The notes: a model not told the origin generated them from the sequence alone. Counted from the first letter of the stretch, positions 6,891 through 15,728 are shown. The stretch is 64,000 bases of DNA from Deltaproteobacteria bacterium (GCA_016709225.1 JADJEE010000001.1:372001-436000); one strand, 5' to 3'. Numbers and translations: made by a program.

Positions 6891-8473
6891 TCGCCGTAGC
6901 TGCGGGCGAGCGCCCGCAGCAGCGCGACCACCGAGCCGTCGTCGAAGCCATGCAGATCGTCGCCGAACTCGAGCGTGGCACCGGTCGGCGCGAGCGACAG
7001 CTGTAGGGTGGGGAACGGCAGGCACGCGTCGAGCAAGCCCTCGCCGTGCTGCTCGAGCGCGCGGACCGAGCCCTGCACGCGATGCGTCCGCGCCAGTGGA
7101 TGGTTGGGTCGTACGTTGCCCTCGCCCGGGCACAGCACCACGTCGGCGCGGCCGTGTGTGGCCCCGCCGAGCCGCGCGCCGACGTGGATCCGCTCGCCGC
7201 GGACGTGGGCCTTGAGCTCGAGCGGCAGGCCACGCAGCTGGCCGCGCACCGCGTGGAGCAGCGGCGCGCGACGGCCGTCGCCGGCGACGGTGGTGTGCTC
7301 GAGCGCGAGCGTGGCCGCGATGGTGTCGAACACCGCTGCGATCGGGCGCGTCGGCGGTCGGGCCGGGGCGCGCACGCCGTCCAGATCGACGAGGAACAGG
7401 AGGAGGCCGGCGGCAGACATCATCACCAGCTGCGGACTCGACCAACCCACGCCCGCCACCAACACCAACGCGAAGCCGATGCCGCGGTCGCGCGCGTCGT
7501 CCGAGCCCAGCGAGCCGCCGGCGGTCTGCAGCGCCAGGAACGCGCCGACCATGACCACCAGCAGCACCGGCGTCGACACGTACTCGGGGTACGGCGGCGT
7601 GAAGCCCAGCATCGACTGGGCGAGCGGCCCGAGCCCGTCCTCGAGCTTGCCGAAGCTGCCGCGGTAGACGAGGTAGAGCGTGGCCACCGACAGCGCCGAC
7701 AGGCCGGTCATCACGATCGCGATGCCCCGCGGCGGGCGCGGGCGCAGTAGCACGGTGAGGGCGGCGGCGGCGGCCACGAGCAGGCCGAGGAACACCGCGC
7801 GCAGGCCCGGCGGCACCGCGGCCTGACCGAGCGCGAACGGACCCGACGCTAGCGCGCGCACACCGAGCGGCAGCCACAGCACCACCGCGGCCCAGCGGAT
7901 GCGCGAGCGTGGCTCGCTCACCAGCTCGAGCAGCGCCAGCGCGAAGGTGGCGAGCAGCACCGCGATCACCGTGATGCCGTGGGCGAGCATCACCTCGCGC
8001 GGCGCCTCGCGCAGCTGCGCGAGATGACCCCAGCTCGCGGCCGACACCGCGACCGCGATGGTTGCCGCGATCGGCCAACGCCACCACGGTCGCGATCGAT
8101 CGCGGGCGAGCCCGACCGCGATCACGGCGCAGGCCAGCACGCACAGCATCGCGACGAAGTGATGCAGCAGGAACTCACCGTGCAGCGCCAGCCCGACGCT
8201 GGTCATGCGCCGCGACAGCGGCCACAGGATCGACACCTGCCAGGTCAGGAACACCGCCGCGGCGACCAGCACCCGCCGGCGCAGCACCCACAGGGCCGCG
8301 AGCCCCACGGTGACCCCGGTCGCCGCCGCGAGGTAGACCCAGGGGCCCTCCTGCGAGGCCAACGTGAGCTGGTCGAGCCGCTCCATCCCGAGCACGGCGC
8401 TCGCGAGGACCTGCAGCAGGCCACCGACGAGGGCGAACGCGGTGAGCGTGGCTGCGGTCGATCGTGCGTCCAC
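6887..8473 (-). CDS. polytopic membrane protein of unknown function
   Basis: 528 residues with roughly ten to eleven hydrophobic helices spread over residues 10-385, then a soluble C-terminal domain of about 140 residues that looks like a beta-rich domain (RGERIHVGARLGGATHGRADVV). No family is recognised. The GTG start at 8473 has a TACACC box 18 bases upstream. The last residues read ALARSYGD and the TAG stop lies inside the CTAG at the end of the adjoining inverted-repeat element, so the original C-terminus may have been longer and cut by that insertion. It is divergent from the amidase gene. Confidence 0.75.
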   Translation of the reverse strand: MDARSTAATLTAFALVGGLLQVLASAVLGMERLDQLTLASQEGPWVYLAAATGVTVGLAALWVLRRRVLVAAAVFLTWQVSILWPLSRRMTSVGLALHGEFLLHHFVAMLCVLACAVIAVGLARDRSRPWWRWPIAATIAVAVSAASWGHLAQLREAPREVMLAHGITVIAVLLATFALALLELVSEPRSRIRWAAVVLWLPLGVRALASGPFALGQAAVPPGLRAVFLGLLVAAAAALTVLLRPRPPRGIAIVMTGLSALSVATLYLVYRGSFGKLEDGLGPLAQSMLGFTPPYPEYVSTPVLLVVMVGAFLALQTAGGSLGSDDARDRGIGFALVLVAGVGWSSPQLVMMSAAGLLLFLVDLDGVRAPARPPTRPIAAVFDTIAATLALEHTTVAGDGRRAPLLHAVRGQLRGLPLELKAHVRGERIHVGARLGGATHGRADVVLCPGEGNVRPNHPLARTHRVQGSVRALEQHGEGLLDACLPFPTLQLSLAPTGATLEFGDDLHGFDDGSVVALLRALARSYGD

Positions 8474-8571
8474 GGTCGCTCGGAAGAGCCTGGTGTAGCA
8501 CGAACGAGCGCACGCTTTCGGCCTCGGGTGCCCGCTTGGCGCCGGTTTCTTGGCCCCCGGGCTCGAGTTGT

Positions 8572-8583
8572 CCTACATGTAGG
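8572..8583. promoter_or_regulatory. perfect 12-base palindrome at the amidase promoter
   Basis: CCTACATGTAGG, a perfect dyad whose left half contains a TACATG that could serve as -10 (seven bases before the ATG at 8587). Position and symmetry suit an operator; it could also be chance. Confidence 0.4.
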
Positions 8584-8586
8584 CAC

Positions 8587-9438
8587 ATGTTCGGATCCGG
8601 GCTGATCTCAGGGGCGATGGCGGCGATCCTCGCGGGGGTCCTGGCGGCGGCGAGCCCCACGGCCGCGCCGGTCGGGCCGCGGCCCGTGCTCGAGCACGCC
8701 TACACGATCGTGCTCGATGCCGGGCACGGCGGCACCAACTCCGGCTGCGCGAACGGCCGCGGCGACGTGCACGAGAAGGACGTCAGCCTCGCGCTCGTGC
8801 GGGAGGTCCGCGCGATCCTCGAGGAGCGGCTGCCCCACGCAAAGGTGGTGCTGACCCGCGACGACGACCGCACGCTCGCGCTGGCCGATCGCGTCGCGCT
8901 GGCCAATGAGGACGGCGCGGATGTGTTCGTCAGCATCCACGCCAATGCGTCGCCGCGCCACGACCAGAGCGGCTTCGAGACCTACGTGCTCGACGCCAAG
9001 GCCAGCAGCCTCGACGCGGCCATCACTGCGCGGCGCGAGAACGCCGGCGAGGGCACCGCACCGGTCGCCGGCGGGGCCACGCCGCAGGCCCAGGCGATGG
9101 TCGAGCAGCTGCGGGCCGCCGCCCACCGCAACGCCGCGGTCGCGCTCGCGGCCGCGATCCAACAGGGCCAGGCGGAGCGCTTCCCCGGCCGCGCCAACCG
9201 GGGCGTGCGCCAGGCCAGCTTCGACGTGCTGCTCGGGGTGCACATGCCGGCGGTGCTGTTCGAGGCCGGATTCCTCGATCACGACGCGGACCACCGCGTG
9301 CTGGTCGACGGTCCGCAGCGCCACGAGATCGCCATCGGCGTCGCCGAGGCACTGATCGAGCAGTACCGCCGCGCCCAGCGAGTGCGGCCGATCGGTCGCG
9401 CGCCGCAGGGCGGCGAGTCGTCGGCGCCGGCGCGCTGA
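8587..9438 (+). CDS. N-acetylmuramoyl-L-alanine amidase (Amidase_3)
   Basis: 283-residue exported cell-wall hydrolase that cuts the amide between N-acetylmuramic acid and the stem peptide. An N-terminal hydrophobic signal (residues 6-22) precedes the catalytic domain. Zinc ligands are visible: His in DAGHGG (about 46), Glu in VHEKDVSL (about 62) and His in VSIHANA (about 117); the catalytic Glu is in VLFEAGFLDH (about 225). Length and order fit AmiC/CwlC-type catalytic domains without extra cell-wall-binding repeats. The ATG at 8587 is chosen because it starts the signal peptide; longer in-frame starts give no signal. It converges with the phosphatase gene, with 13 bases between stops. Confidence 0.9.
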   Translation: MFGSGLISGAMAAILAGVLAAASPTAAPVGPRPVLEHAYTIVLDAGHGGTNSGCANGRGDVHEKDVSLALVREVRAILEERLPHAKVVLTRDDDRTLALADRVALANEDGADVFVSIHANASPRHDQSGFETYVLDAKASSLDAAITARRENAGEGTAPVAGGATPQAQAMVEQLRAAAHRNAAVALAAAIQQGQAERFPGRANRGVRQASFDVLLGVHMPAVLFEAGFLDHDADHRVLVDGPQRHEIAIGVAEALIEQYRRAQRVRPIGRAPQGGESSAPAR

Positions 9439-9451
9439 GGTGATCGAGCTA

Positions 9452-10411
9452 CTAGAAGCGGGCCAGCACCGCGGTGACGTTGTCGCGCCCGCCGGCCGCG
9501 TTGGCCTGCTCGATGAGCCGCAGCACCACGGCCTCCACCGGCAGGTGGGTCGCCCGCAGCGCGGCCGTGAGCGCGTCGTCGTCGAGCATGTCGTAGAGCC
9601 CGTCGGTGCACAGCAGCAGCTGATCGTCGATGCGCAGCTCGATGCGGCGCAGCTCGATGTCGAGATCGTCGGTCTTGCCGCCGACCGCGTTGACGAGCAC
9701 GTGCGATAGTCGCGAGTGGGCGGCCTCCTGGGGCGTCAGCAGGTTGCCGTCGACCATCTGCTGCGCGAGCGTGTGGTCGATGGTCAGCCGATGCAGCTCG
9801 TCGTCGCGCATGAGGTACGCGCGACTGTCCCCGACGTGCACCAGCAGCAGCTCGGGCCAGGCCACGTAGGCCATGGTCAGCGTGGTGCCGAGGGACTTGT
9901 CGAGCGCCTTGCGCTCCGCCACCCGACGCACGCGTTGCTGTGCGGTGCGCACCGCGTCCTGTAGCCCCTGCGCCAGCTCGTCGCTGCTGCACTCGCTGCG
10001 CCGCTGCACCCACGGCATCGCCTCGAAGCAGTAGTGGGCCATCGCATCGATGGTCACCGCGCTCGCGACCTCGCCACCGCCGTGGCCACCGATGCCATCG
10101 GCGACCACGAGGATGCGACCCTGGGGCGTGTCGACCAGGCGCGTGCCGGCCTGCGCGGGCAGGCTCGAGCCCTCGATGAGCAACGATCGCTCGAGCGCTG
10201 CGACCAGGAACTGATCCTGGTTGTTCTTGCGCACGCGACCGACATCGGTCGCGCCGAACACCTCGGCGACGACCGCGGGGTTGGCCGCGATCGCGCTGGC
10301 GTCCGCGAGGCTGCGCAGCCCGAAGGTCGGACTCGACGACAGCAGCTTGAGCGTGCGGTTCGCGGTGCTCGAGCTGGGCTGGGTGTCCCCGGGGTTGGCG
10401 TCGTCGCTCAC
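9452..10411 (-). CDS. PP2C-type Ser/Thr protein phosphatase
   Basis: 319 residues. After a disordered 55-residue N-terminus the PP2C motifs appear in order: GATDVGRVRKNNQDQF, VVADGIGGHGGGE (metal-binding Asp), LGTTLTMAYV, HVGDSRAYL, LLCTDGLYDML and GGRDNVTAV. All metal-binding Asp residues are present, so it should be an active Mn/Mg-dependent phosphatase. It is a natural counterpart to the two Ser/Thr kinases a few kilobases away, though pairing is inference. GTG start at 10411 is preceded six bases away by TATCAA. The divergent neighbour is a sigma factor gene. Confidence 0.93.
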   Translation of the reverse strand: MSDDANPGDTQPSSSTANRTLKLLSSSPTFGLRSLADASAIAANPAVVAEVFGATDVGRVRKNNQDQFLVAALERSLLIEGSSLPAQAGTRLVDTPQGRILVVADGIGGHGGGEVASAVTIDAMAHYCFEAMPWVQRRSECSSDELAQGLQDAVRTAQQRVRRVAERKALDKSLGTTLTMAYVAWPELLLVHVGDSRAYLMRDDELHRLTIDHTLAQQMVDGNLLTPQEAAHSRLSHVLVNAVGGKTDDLDIELRRIELRIDDQLLLCTDGLYDMLDDDALTAALRATHLPVEAVVLRLIEQANAAGGRDNVTAVLARF

Positions 10412-10417
10412 CCCCCG

Positions 10418-10423
10418 TTGATA
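10418..10423 (-). promoter_or_regulatory. -10-like TATCAA upstream of the PP2C gene
   Basis: Six bases from the GTG at 10411; no Shine-Dalgarno between them. Confidence 0.3.
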
Positions 10424-10588
10424 CCGCCGATCCGTGCGGCGCGTCGACGACCGCGGCGCGCTTTGGGGCGCTGGCACCTCGATCGCGGGTTCGGGCACGC
10501 GTCCGTGATCCGAGCGGCCCGACGGGCCTCCAACGCAGGCGAAGGAGGTGGCGGCGCCCGCTTCGGTGACCCGCCGCCAACACCGCCC

Positions 10589-11194
10589 ATGTCGATCCAC
10601 GACACCGACCGCGAACAGCTCCTGCGCGCCCTCGACGACGAACCCGCCGCCCGTCGTGCGCTCGCCCATCGGCTCTACCTCGCGATCCGGCGCGAGGTCG
10701 CGTGTCAGCTCGCGCTGCGCCATCGTCACGGCTACGGCGAGGCCGACGAGCTGCCGCAGGATCTCGTGCAGGACGTGATGCTGTACCTCTTCGAGCGCGA
10801 CGGGCAGGAGCTGCTGCGCTGGGACCCCGCGCGCGGCCGCTCGCTCGACAGCTTCGTGCGCCTGCTGGCGCGTCGCCGCGTGCATCGTCGGCTGGGTCGA
10901 CCGCGCCTGCACGTGGTCGCGGCCCCGGGCGATGCCGACGAGCTCGTCGACCCCGCGGCGCAGCTGGCCGTGCGCCGCGAGCTCGAGCTGCTGCTCCAAC
11001 GCTTGCGCGTGCAACCGAACAGCCGCGACGCGCGGCTGTTCGAGCTGTTGTTTGCAGGCGAGCACGCGGTCGAGGACGTGGCCCGAGCGCTGGGCATGAC
11101 CACGGGGGCGGTCACGGCGTGGCGCTACCGCGTGCGTCGCCACGCGCGCTCGCTGGATCTCGTCGGCGAGGCGCCGCAGCGCGCCGCGAGCTGA
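10589..11194 (+). CDS. ECF-like sigma-70 family factor
   Basis: 201 residues. A region-2-like segment (LPQDLVQDVMLYLFERDGQE, then SLDSFVRLLARRRVHRRLGR) and a C-terminal region-4 helix-turn-helix (VEDVARALGMTTGAVTAWRYRVRRHARSL) are separated by a short linker, as in minimal ECF sigma factors. The ATG at 10589 begins MSIHDTDREQLLRALDDE. A perfect AAGGAGGT lies at 10542-10549, too far upstream (about 40 bases) for this start and with no in-frame start near it; I cannot explain it. No obvious anti-sigma gene is adjacent; the divergent PP2C phosphatase may connect it to kinase signalling. Confidence 0.8.
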   Translation: MSIHDTDREQLLRALDDEPAARRALAHRLYLAIRREVACQLALRHRHGYGEADELPQDLVQDVMLYLFERDGQELLRWDPARGRSLDSFVRLLARRRVHRRLGRPRLHVVAAPGDADELVDPAAQLAVRRELELLLQRLRVQPNSRDARLFELLFAGEHAVEDVARALGMTTGAVTAWRYRVRRHARSLDLVGEAPQRAAS

Positions 11195-11218
11195 GGCGTG
11201 AGCGATCGTGCCGGCAGC

Positions 11219-12121
11219 TCAGCCCTCGGCGGGCGGTGCCGAGGTGGTCGAGCCAGCGCCGAAGAACTCGAGACTCGCGGGCGCGCCGGGGATCTGGATC
11301 GCGGTGGTCGTGACCTGGTTGTCGACGAAGTCGATCTCGAACAGGTCGCCCGCGCGCGCGAAGCCGTAGGCGCGGCCGGCCCAGAACGCCAGCCCGAACA
11401 CCTCGGGGTAGGGCACCGTGCCGAAGTTCGCCAGCAGCGTGCCGTCGCTGGGGTCGAGCTCGATCACGCAGTCGAGCGTACCGCACAGGTCGCCGCCGGT
11501 GACGGTGAGATAGGTGCCGCCGCCGGCGACCGCGACCAGGTCGCCACTCGACGCCAGCCCACCGGCGAGGGTACCGAGCGGCGTGACCGCGCCGCTCTGG
11601 GTGTCGATGCGGATGTAGTCGGCATCGACGAAGCCGACCAGCGCCTCACGATCGGGGTCGACGGTGCCGGCGGGCACGAACGACAGCGAGGTCGGATACT
11701 CGCCGTCGGCGATGTGCGTGCAGGCGGCGGTGGTGCGATCGATCGACCACAGCGAGCCGAACGCGGCGCCGTACATGTTCGAGTCGGCATCCAGCGCGAT
11801 GTCGATGATCGACGCGTCGCAGCCGACGAAGTCACCCACCACGGTGACTTGCTTGGTGGTGGGATCGAGCCGGTACAGCGTGGTCGCGCTGTGGCCGAAG
11901 ACCTCGGCGATCTCCGACACGCCGCCGCTGTCACCGGCGGCGTCGAGCTTCATGCCGGTCGGGTCACCGTCGTCGCCGCTGCTCGACTCGGAGCCGGCGC
12001 CGATCGTGGTCGACAGCGTCGCGATGCCGGTGGTCTGCTCGTCGCGCGGCGTGACCGTGCACGCCGACGACATCAGCAGGAACGACAGCAACCGCGACGG
12101 GCTCAAGCGTGGGCGACGCAT
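11219..12121 (-). CDS. lipoprotein, beta-propeller-like, unknown function
   Basis: 300 residues. The N-terminus MRRPRLSPSRLLSFLLMSSAC is a lipoprotein signal with the lipidated Cys at 21, followed by a Ser/Gly/Asp linker. The rest consists of repeated blocks of the type TLYRLDPTTKQVTVVGDF, GSLWSIDRTTAACTHI and VIELDPSDGTLLANFG, which look like blades of a beta-propeller (DUF4394 or PQQ-like repeat style). The role is unknown; probably an outer-surface or periplasmic protein. A separate promoter box (TAGCGT) lies 11 bases before the ATG, between the gene and the upstream tRNA. Confidence 0.75.
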   Translation of the reverse strand: MRRPRLSPSRLLSFLLMSSACTVTPRDEQTTGIATLSTTIGAGSESSSGDDGDPTGMKLDAAGDSGGVSEIAEVFGHSATTLYRLDPTTKQVTVVGDFVGCDASIIDIALDADSNMYGAAFGSLWSIDRTTAACTHIADGEYPTSLSFVPAGTVDPDREALVGFVDADYIRIDTQSGAVTPLGTLAGGLASSGDLVAVAGGGTYLTVTGGDLCGTLDCVIELDPSDGTLLANFGTVPYPEVFGLAFWAGRAYGFARAGDLFEIDFVDNQVTTTAIQIPGAPASLEFFGAGSTTSAPPAEG

Positions 12122-12132
12122 CGACGTGGCCA

Positions 12133-12138
12133 ACGCTA
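12133..12138 (-). promoter_or_regulatory. -10-like TAGCGT before a lipoprotein gene
   Basis: Eleven bases from the ATG at 12121, no Shine-Dalgarno, suggesting a near-leaderless message distinct from the tRNA upstream. Confidence 0.45.
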
Positions 12139-12159
12139 CTGCAAGTCCTGTCACGGCGG

Positions 12160-12234
12160 GGCGAGCAACGGGAATCGAACCCGTGACCTCTGGAATCACA
12201 ATCCAGCGCTCTAACCAACTGAGCTATGCTCGCC
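12160..12234 (-). tRNA. tRNA-His (anticodon GTG)
   Basis: Folds as a full cloverleaf on the minus strand: acceptor GCGAGCA with TGCTCGC, D arm GCTC/GAGC, anticodon stem CTGGA/TCCAG around TTGTGAT (anticodon GTG), T arm ACGGG/CCCGT around TTCGATT. The extra G at position -1 (12234) opposite discriminator C73 (12160) is the identity element unique to tRNA-His. The CCA end is not encoded (CCG follows), so a CCA-adding enzyme is required. Confidence 0.97.
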
Positions 12235-12247
12235 GTGCGGGGGCGAC

Positions 12248-12256
12248 TGTCTAGCA
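12248..12256 (-). promoter_or_regulatory. extended -10 promoter of the tRNA-His gene
   Basis: TGCTAGACA on the minus strand, 13 bases before the mature 5' end. It matches the TGCTANNNT pattern found before many protein genes here, and supports that pattern being a true promoter element because a tRNA has no start codon to bias the search. Confidence 0.55.
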
Positions 12257-12425
12257 CAGCCGACGCGGCTGGCGCCAGCCCTGGTTTTCGACCCCAGCGC
12301 GTGCCCGCGGGTGATCGCGCTCGTGATGGGGCTGCAGGGGGTGTCTGGGGCTTGGGGCCGCTTGCGCCCGCTGGCGCGTGGCCATGGGCTGGGTGCACGC
12401 GGGGCGGTGACGGTGCCTCGTCCCG

Positions 12426-15104
12426 TCACGGCCGGGGCGCGCGATCGGGATCGTGCTGCCGTAGCCAGGCCTCGATCTCCTGCACCGCGGCGGCCCGCCC
12501 GACGGCGCCCGGGCGCTGGGCGTCGATCGCGAGATAGGCCCCGCGCGCGGTGCGGGCCAGGGCGATCGCCGTGCGCGCGTCGCTGGCCACCAGCGCTCGC
12601 GCGTAGGCGAAGTCGATCTCCGCGCGCGCAGCCGCGTCCTGGCTGTGTTCGAGCAGCAGCCACGCGCGCTCGAGGGTGGCGCGAGCGGGCTCGATCTGGC
12701 CCAGCTCGAGCTCCGCGAGGCCGCGGCCGCGCAGCGAGTTCGCCAGGTGGGCGGGGTGGGTCGCCTTGCCGGCCTCGCGCAGTCGCACCGCGAGATCGAA
12801 CTGCGTGCGGGCCTGCGCCCAGTCCTTCGCGACCGCGAACACCTCGCCGAGATCGTGGTGCGAGCCGGCGATCACCGCGTGGCCCTGCGGCAGCGCGGCC
12901 TCGCGGATCTCGGTGGCCTGTCGCAGCAGCGCGGCGGCCCCGGCGGGGTCGCCACGGCGCAACAACACGATGCCGCGCGAGTGCAGCGCGTTGGCGACCC
13001 GCGGGTGCCTGCCACCATAGCGCGCGCGAACGATCTGCTCGGCCTCGCCGAGCGCCGCATCGGCGGCGTCGTACGTGCCGGCGTCGGTGAGCGCGGTGCC
13101 GAGGTTGAGCAGGCTGTCGGCGATGCGTGGGTCGCCGGTGGGCAGGTGCTCGCGCCGCAGCGCCAGCGCGCGCTCGTGCTCGGCGACCGCCTGCTCGATC
13201 GCGCCGCGGCGCCGCGCCGCGACGCCGAGGTTCTCGTGCAGGTCGGCCTCGACCAGCGCGTCACCACCGATGCGCTTGAGCGTGTGGGTGGTCGAGGCCG
13301 CGAGGTCCTCGGCCTCGCGCGCGCGCCCGGGCATCGCCGAGACCACCCACACCAGGTCCTTGTCGGCCTCGGCGCGGACCAGATCCGCACCGCCCTCGTC
13401 GGCGGTCCACGCCGCCTCGCGCAGGCTGCGTTCGGCGGCCTCGCCGTCATCGAGCGCGAGCTGGGTGCGGCCGAGCAGCACCAGCGCCTGCGCGATGGTG
13501 CCGGGGTCGGCGGTGCTGCGGGCCGCGGTCACGGCGGCCTCGGCGGTCTGCAGCGCCTCGCGGTAGTGGGCCAGGCGCAGCTGCTGCAGGCCCGCGGCCA
13601 GCTGATCGTCGACCTCGGCCAGCGCCGCGGCCTGCTCGCCGCTCGGCACCGGCTCGCGCGAGAGCAACGCCTGTCGATCGGCGCACGGCTCGAACGACGG
13701 CAGCGACGAGGTCGCGGTCACGGCCTGCGCGACCGCGTCGTCGTCGGCGTGGGCGAGCAGCCGCGTGAGCGCGCGGACGTCCTTGAGTCGCCGCTCGAGG
13801 CACGCGACCTGACGGTCGAGCATGTCCTGCGACTGCTCCTTGCGGATCGCGGTGGCCTCGCACGCGTCGGTGTGCAGGGCGACGAAGCGCGCCGCGTGTT
13901 CGTCGAGCAGCGCGGTGGTCGACGCCAGCGCGTCGGTGGCGAACGGCAGCGTGCTGCCGGCGAAGCCCTGCTCGAGCGCGGCGCGGACGGTGGGATCCCA
14001 GATGCCCTCGAGCTTGCGCTCGGCCCCGCGACAGACCGCCTCGTCGGGCCGCAGGCTCGACAGCATCAGCGCACCGGCCCCGAGCACGCCGCCGGCGACG
14101 GCGATCAGCGCGAAGCGACGCTGCCTGGCGGCGGGGTCGGCCGCCAGCGCGGCCAGCAGCGCGCGCATGTCGGGCCAGCGCTGATCGGGGTCGGTGGCGA
14201 GCCCGCGCAGCACCACCTTGCGCAGCCACGCCGGCACCGTCGGGCCCTCGCGCGACGGCTCGCGCACGCGGCCCCGCACGACGTTGAAGGCGATCTCGGG
14301 CACGCGCTCGCCCGCGAACGGTCGCTCGCCGTAGAGCGCCTCGTACAGCGAGACGCAGAACGAGAACTGATCGGTGCGCGCGTCCAGGGGCGCGCCGGTG
14401 TGCTGCTCCGGGGCCATGTACGCGGGCGTGCCCATGACCGCACCGGCCTGGGTGAGCTGCACCGACGCCGAGCTCTGCGTGAGTCGTTCCGCGGGCACCT
14501 CGTCGACGTTGCGCTCGACGGTGGGGTCGGTGCCGGCCGTGCGGGCGAGCCCGAAGTCGAGCACGCGCACGCGGGCATCGTTGCCGACCAGCATGTTCTC
14601 GGGCTTGAAGTCGCGGTGGACGACGCCTGCGGCGTGGGCCGCAGCGAGGCCCTCGGCGGCCTGTCGCCACACCGGCAGCACCTCGCGCCACGTGCGTCGC
14701 TCGCTCTGCAGCCACTTCGCCGCGTCGATGCCGTCGACGAACTCCATCGCGACGAAGACCTGATCCTCGAAGGTGCCGACGTCGTGCACCGCGATCACGC
14801 TGGGGTGGTTGAGCCGCGCGAGCGCCTGGGCTTCGCGCAGCAGCCGTGCCCGTGCAATCTCGGCGCGACCGCGGGCGCCCGGACGCAGCAGCTTGAGCGC
14901 GATCTTGCGGTCGAGTTCGGGATCGTAGGCGGCGTAGACGATGCCCATGCCGCCGGTGCCGATCTTGTCGAGCACCACGTAGCGGCCGACGATGTCGCCG
15001 CGCAACAGGAACGCCGGCGCGCTCCGACCCGGCGTGGGCGCCTCGAGGGCCGGCGCCAGGCCGGGGGTGGTCTCGGCCGGCGTGTGTGGCGAGGGTTGCG
15101 ACAC
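12426..15104 (-). CDS. Ser/Thr protein kinase with membrane segment and TPR tail
   Basis: 892 residues. A Hanks-type kinase domain occupies about 35-310: glycine loop GTGGMG, Lys in KIALKLL, VVHRDFKPEN catalytic loop, DFGLAR, and GTPAYMAPEQHTG before the substrate lobe, so it should be active. A membrane helix follows (FALIAVAGGVLGAGALML, about 335-353), then a large extracytoplasmic region ending in many degenerate TPR units (residues 560-880, for example IADSLLNLGTALTDAGTYDAADAAL). This kinase-membrane-TPR layout is typical of myxobacterial kinases. The GTG at 15104 starts the protein; a 1,246-codon open frame extends further but shows no homology there. It is divergent from the Gly/Ser lipoprotein gene. 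Confidence 0.92.
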   Translation of the reverse strand: MSQPSPHTPAETTPGLAPALEAPTPGRSAPAFLLRGDIVGRYVVLDKIGTGGMGIVYAAYDPELDRKIALKLLRPGARGRAEIARARLLREAQALARLNHPSVIAVHDVGTFEDQVFVAMEFVDGIDAAKWLQSERRTWREVLPVWRQAAEGLAAAHAAGVVHRDFKPENMLVGNDARVRVLDFGLARTAGTDPTVERNVDEVPAERLTQSSASVQLTQAGAVMGTPAYMAPEQHTGAPLDARTDQFSFCVSLYEALYGERPFAGERVPEIAFNVVRGRVREPSREGPTVPAWLRKVVLRGLATDPDQRWPDMRALLAALAADPAARQRRFALIAVAGGVLGAGALMLSSLRPDEAVCRGAERKLEGIWDPTVRAALEQGFAGSTLPFATDALASTTALLDEHAARFVALHTDACEATAIRKEQSQDMLDRQVACLERRLKDVRALTRLLAHADDDAVAQAVTATSSLPSFEPCADRQALLSREPVPSGEQAAALAEVDDQLAAGLQQLRLAHYREALQTAEAAVTAARSTADPGTIAQALVLLGRTQLALDDGEAAERSLREAAWTADEGGADLVRAEADKDLVWVVSAMPGRAREAEDLAASTTHTLKRIGGDALVEADLHENLGVAARRRGAIEQAVAEHERALALRREHLPTGDPRIADSLLNLGTALTDAGTYDAADAALGEAEQIVRARYGGRHPRVANALHSRGIVLLRRGDPAGAAALLRQATEIREAALPQGHAVIAGSHHDLGEVFAVAKDWAQARTQFDLAVRLREAGKATHPAHLANSLRGRGLAELELGQIEPARATLERAWLLLEHSQDAAARAEIDFAYARALVASDARTAIALARTARGAYLAIDAQRPGAVGRAAAVQEIEAWLRQHDPDRAPRP

Positions 15105-15296
15105 CTGGGGCGGGGGTCCGGTCTCTGGGATCCTATGACAGCGCCGCCTCGGATGCGCGCCCGCTCCGGCGGCCCGTGCCCGTGCGGTGGCGGATGCGGC
15201 GACGCCACGCCCTGCGCGCGCGATCGTTGCATGGGCCGGAGGCGGCCGAGCGCGCCCGGATTCGCCGGATTGGTGGCACTTGGTCGGTGCGGGCGC

Positions 15297-15302
15297 TACG
15301 CT
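15297..15302 (+). promoter_or_regulatory. -10 TACGCT before the Gly/Ser/Asp lipoprotein
   Basis: Nine bases before the ATG at 15312; no Shine-Dalgarno in the interval. Confidence 0.45.
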
Positions 15303-15311
15303 GCCTTGGTT

Positions 15312-15728
15312 ATGCGTAGCGCGTTGGTCGTGGCGATGGCGTGGTTGAGCGCGGCCTGTGCCGGCATCGAGGGCACCGAGGTCAGCACTGGCTCGCAGAA
15401 CGACGGCGGCAGCACCGGCGGGGCCTCCGCGAGCGCGACCGCGAGCGACGGCGGAGCGACGACCGACAACACCAGCGCCGATCCCAGCACCAGCGGGCTG
15501 ACGGCGGCCGACACCAGCGCAGGCGGCGAGACCTCGGGCATCGGCGACTCCGGCAGCGGTTCGAGCAGTGACTCGGGCAGTGACTCGGGCAGTGGTTCGG
15601 GCAGCGACTCGGGCAGTGACTCGGGCAGTGGTTCGGGCAGCGACTCGGGCAGCGACTCGGGTAGCGACTCGGGCAGTACGGGAAGTGACTCCGGCACCAG
15701 CTCGGGCACCGGCGGCGGTCCGGCCTAG
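15312..15728 (+). CDS. Gly/Ser/Asp-repeat lipoprotein without a folded domain
   Basis: 138 residues. A lipoprotein signal ends in LSAAC (Cys about 16). Everything after it is low complexity: a Thr/Ala/Ser stretch and then about 40 residues of SDSG, SGSG units, ending in GTGGGPA. Such linkers normally tether a globular domain in myxobacterial lipoproteins; here the stop comes directly after the linker, so it is either a genuine spacer or surface protein, or the remnant of a larger one. Its TAG stop and that of the convergent kinase gene occupy the same bases (15725-15728). It sits between two kinase genes. Confidence 0.65.
   Translation: MRSALVVAMAWLSAACAGIEGTEVSTGSQNDGGSTGGASASATASDGGATTDNTSADPSTSGLTAADTSAGGETSGIGDSGSGSSSDSGSDSGSGSGSDSGSDSGSGSGSDSGSDSGSDSGSTGSDSGTSSGTGGGPA
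15553..15686 (+). repeat. short degenerate direct repeats encoding GSDS units
   Basis: Units of the type gactcgggcagt and ggttcgggcagc alternate in 6- and 12-base steps. They are in frame with the lipoprotein and can expand or contract without a frameshift. Confidence 0.8.

Noticed and set aside
10542..10549. A perfect Shine-Dalgarno AAGGAGGT
   Set aside because: It is about 40 bases before the ATG at 10589, with no in-frame start codon near it; kept only as a remark on that gene.
12645..15311. An open frame of 889 codons upstream of the Gly/Ser lipoprotein on the plus strand
   Set aside because: It runs antisense to a clear Ser/Thr kinase and shows only Arg/Ala/Gly-biased composition, typical of antisense frames in high-GC DNA.
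15553..15686. Repeats that could be mistaken for a CRISPR array
   Set aside because: Units are 6-12 bases with no spacers, in frame and coding for Gly/Ser/Asp; no Cas gene nearby.
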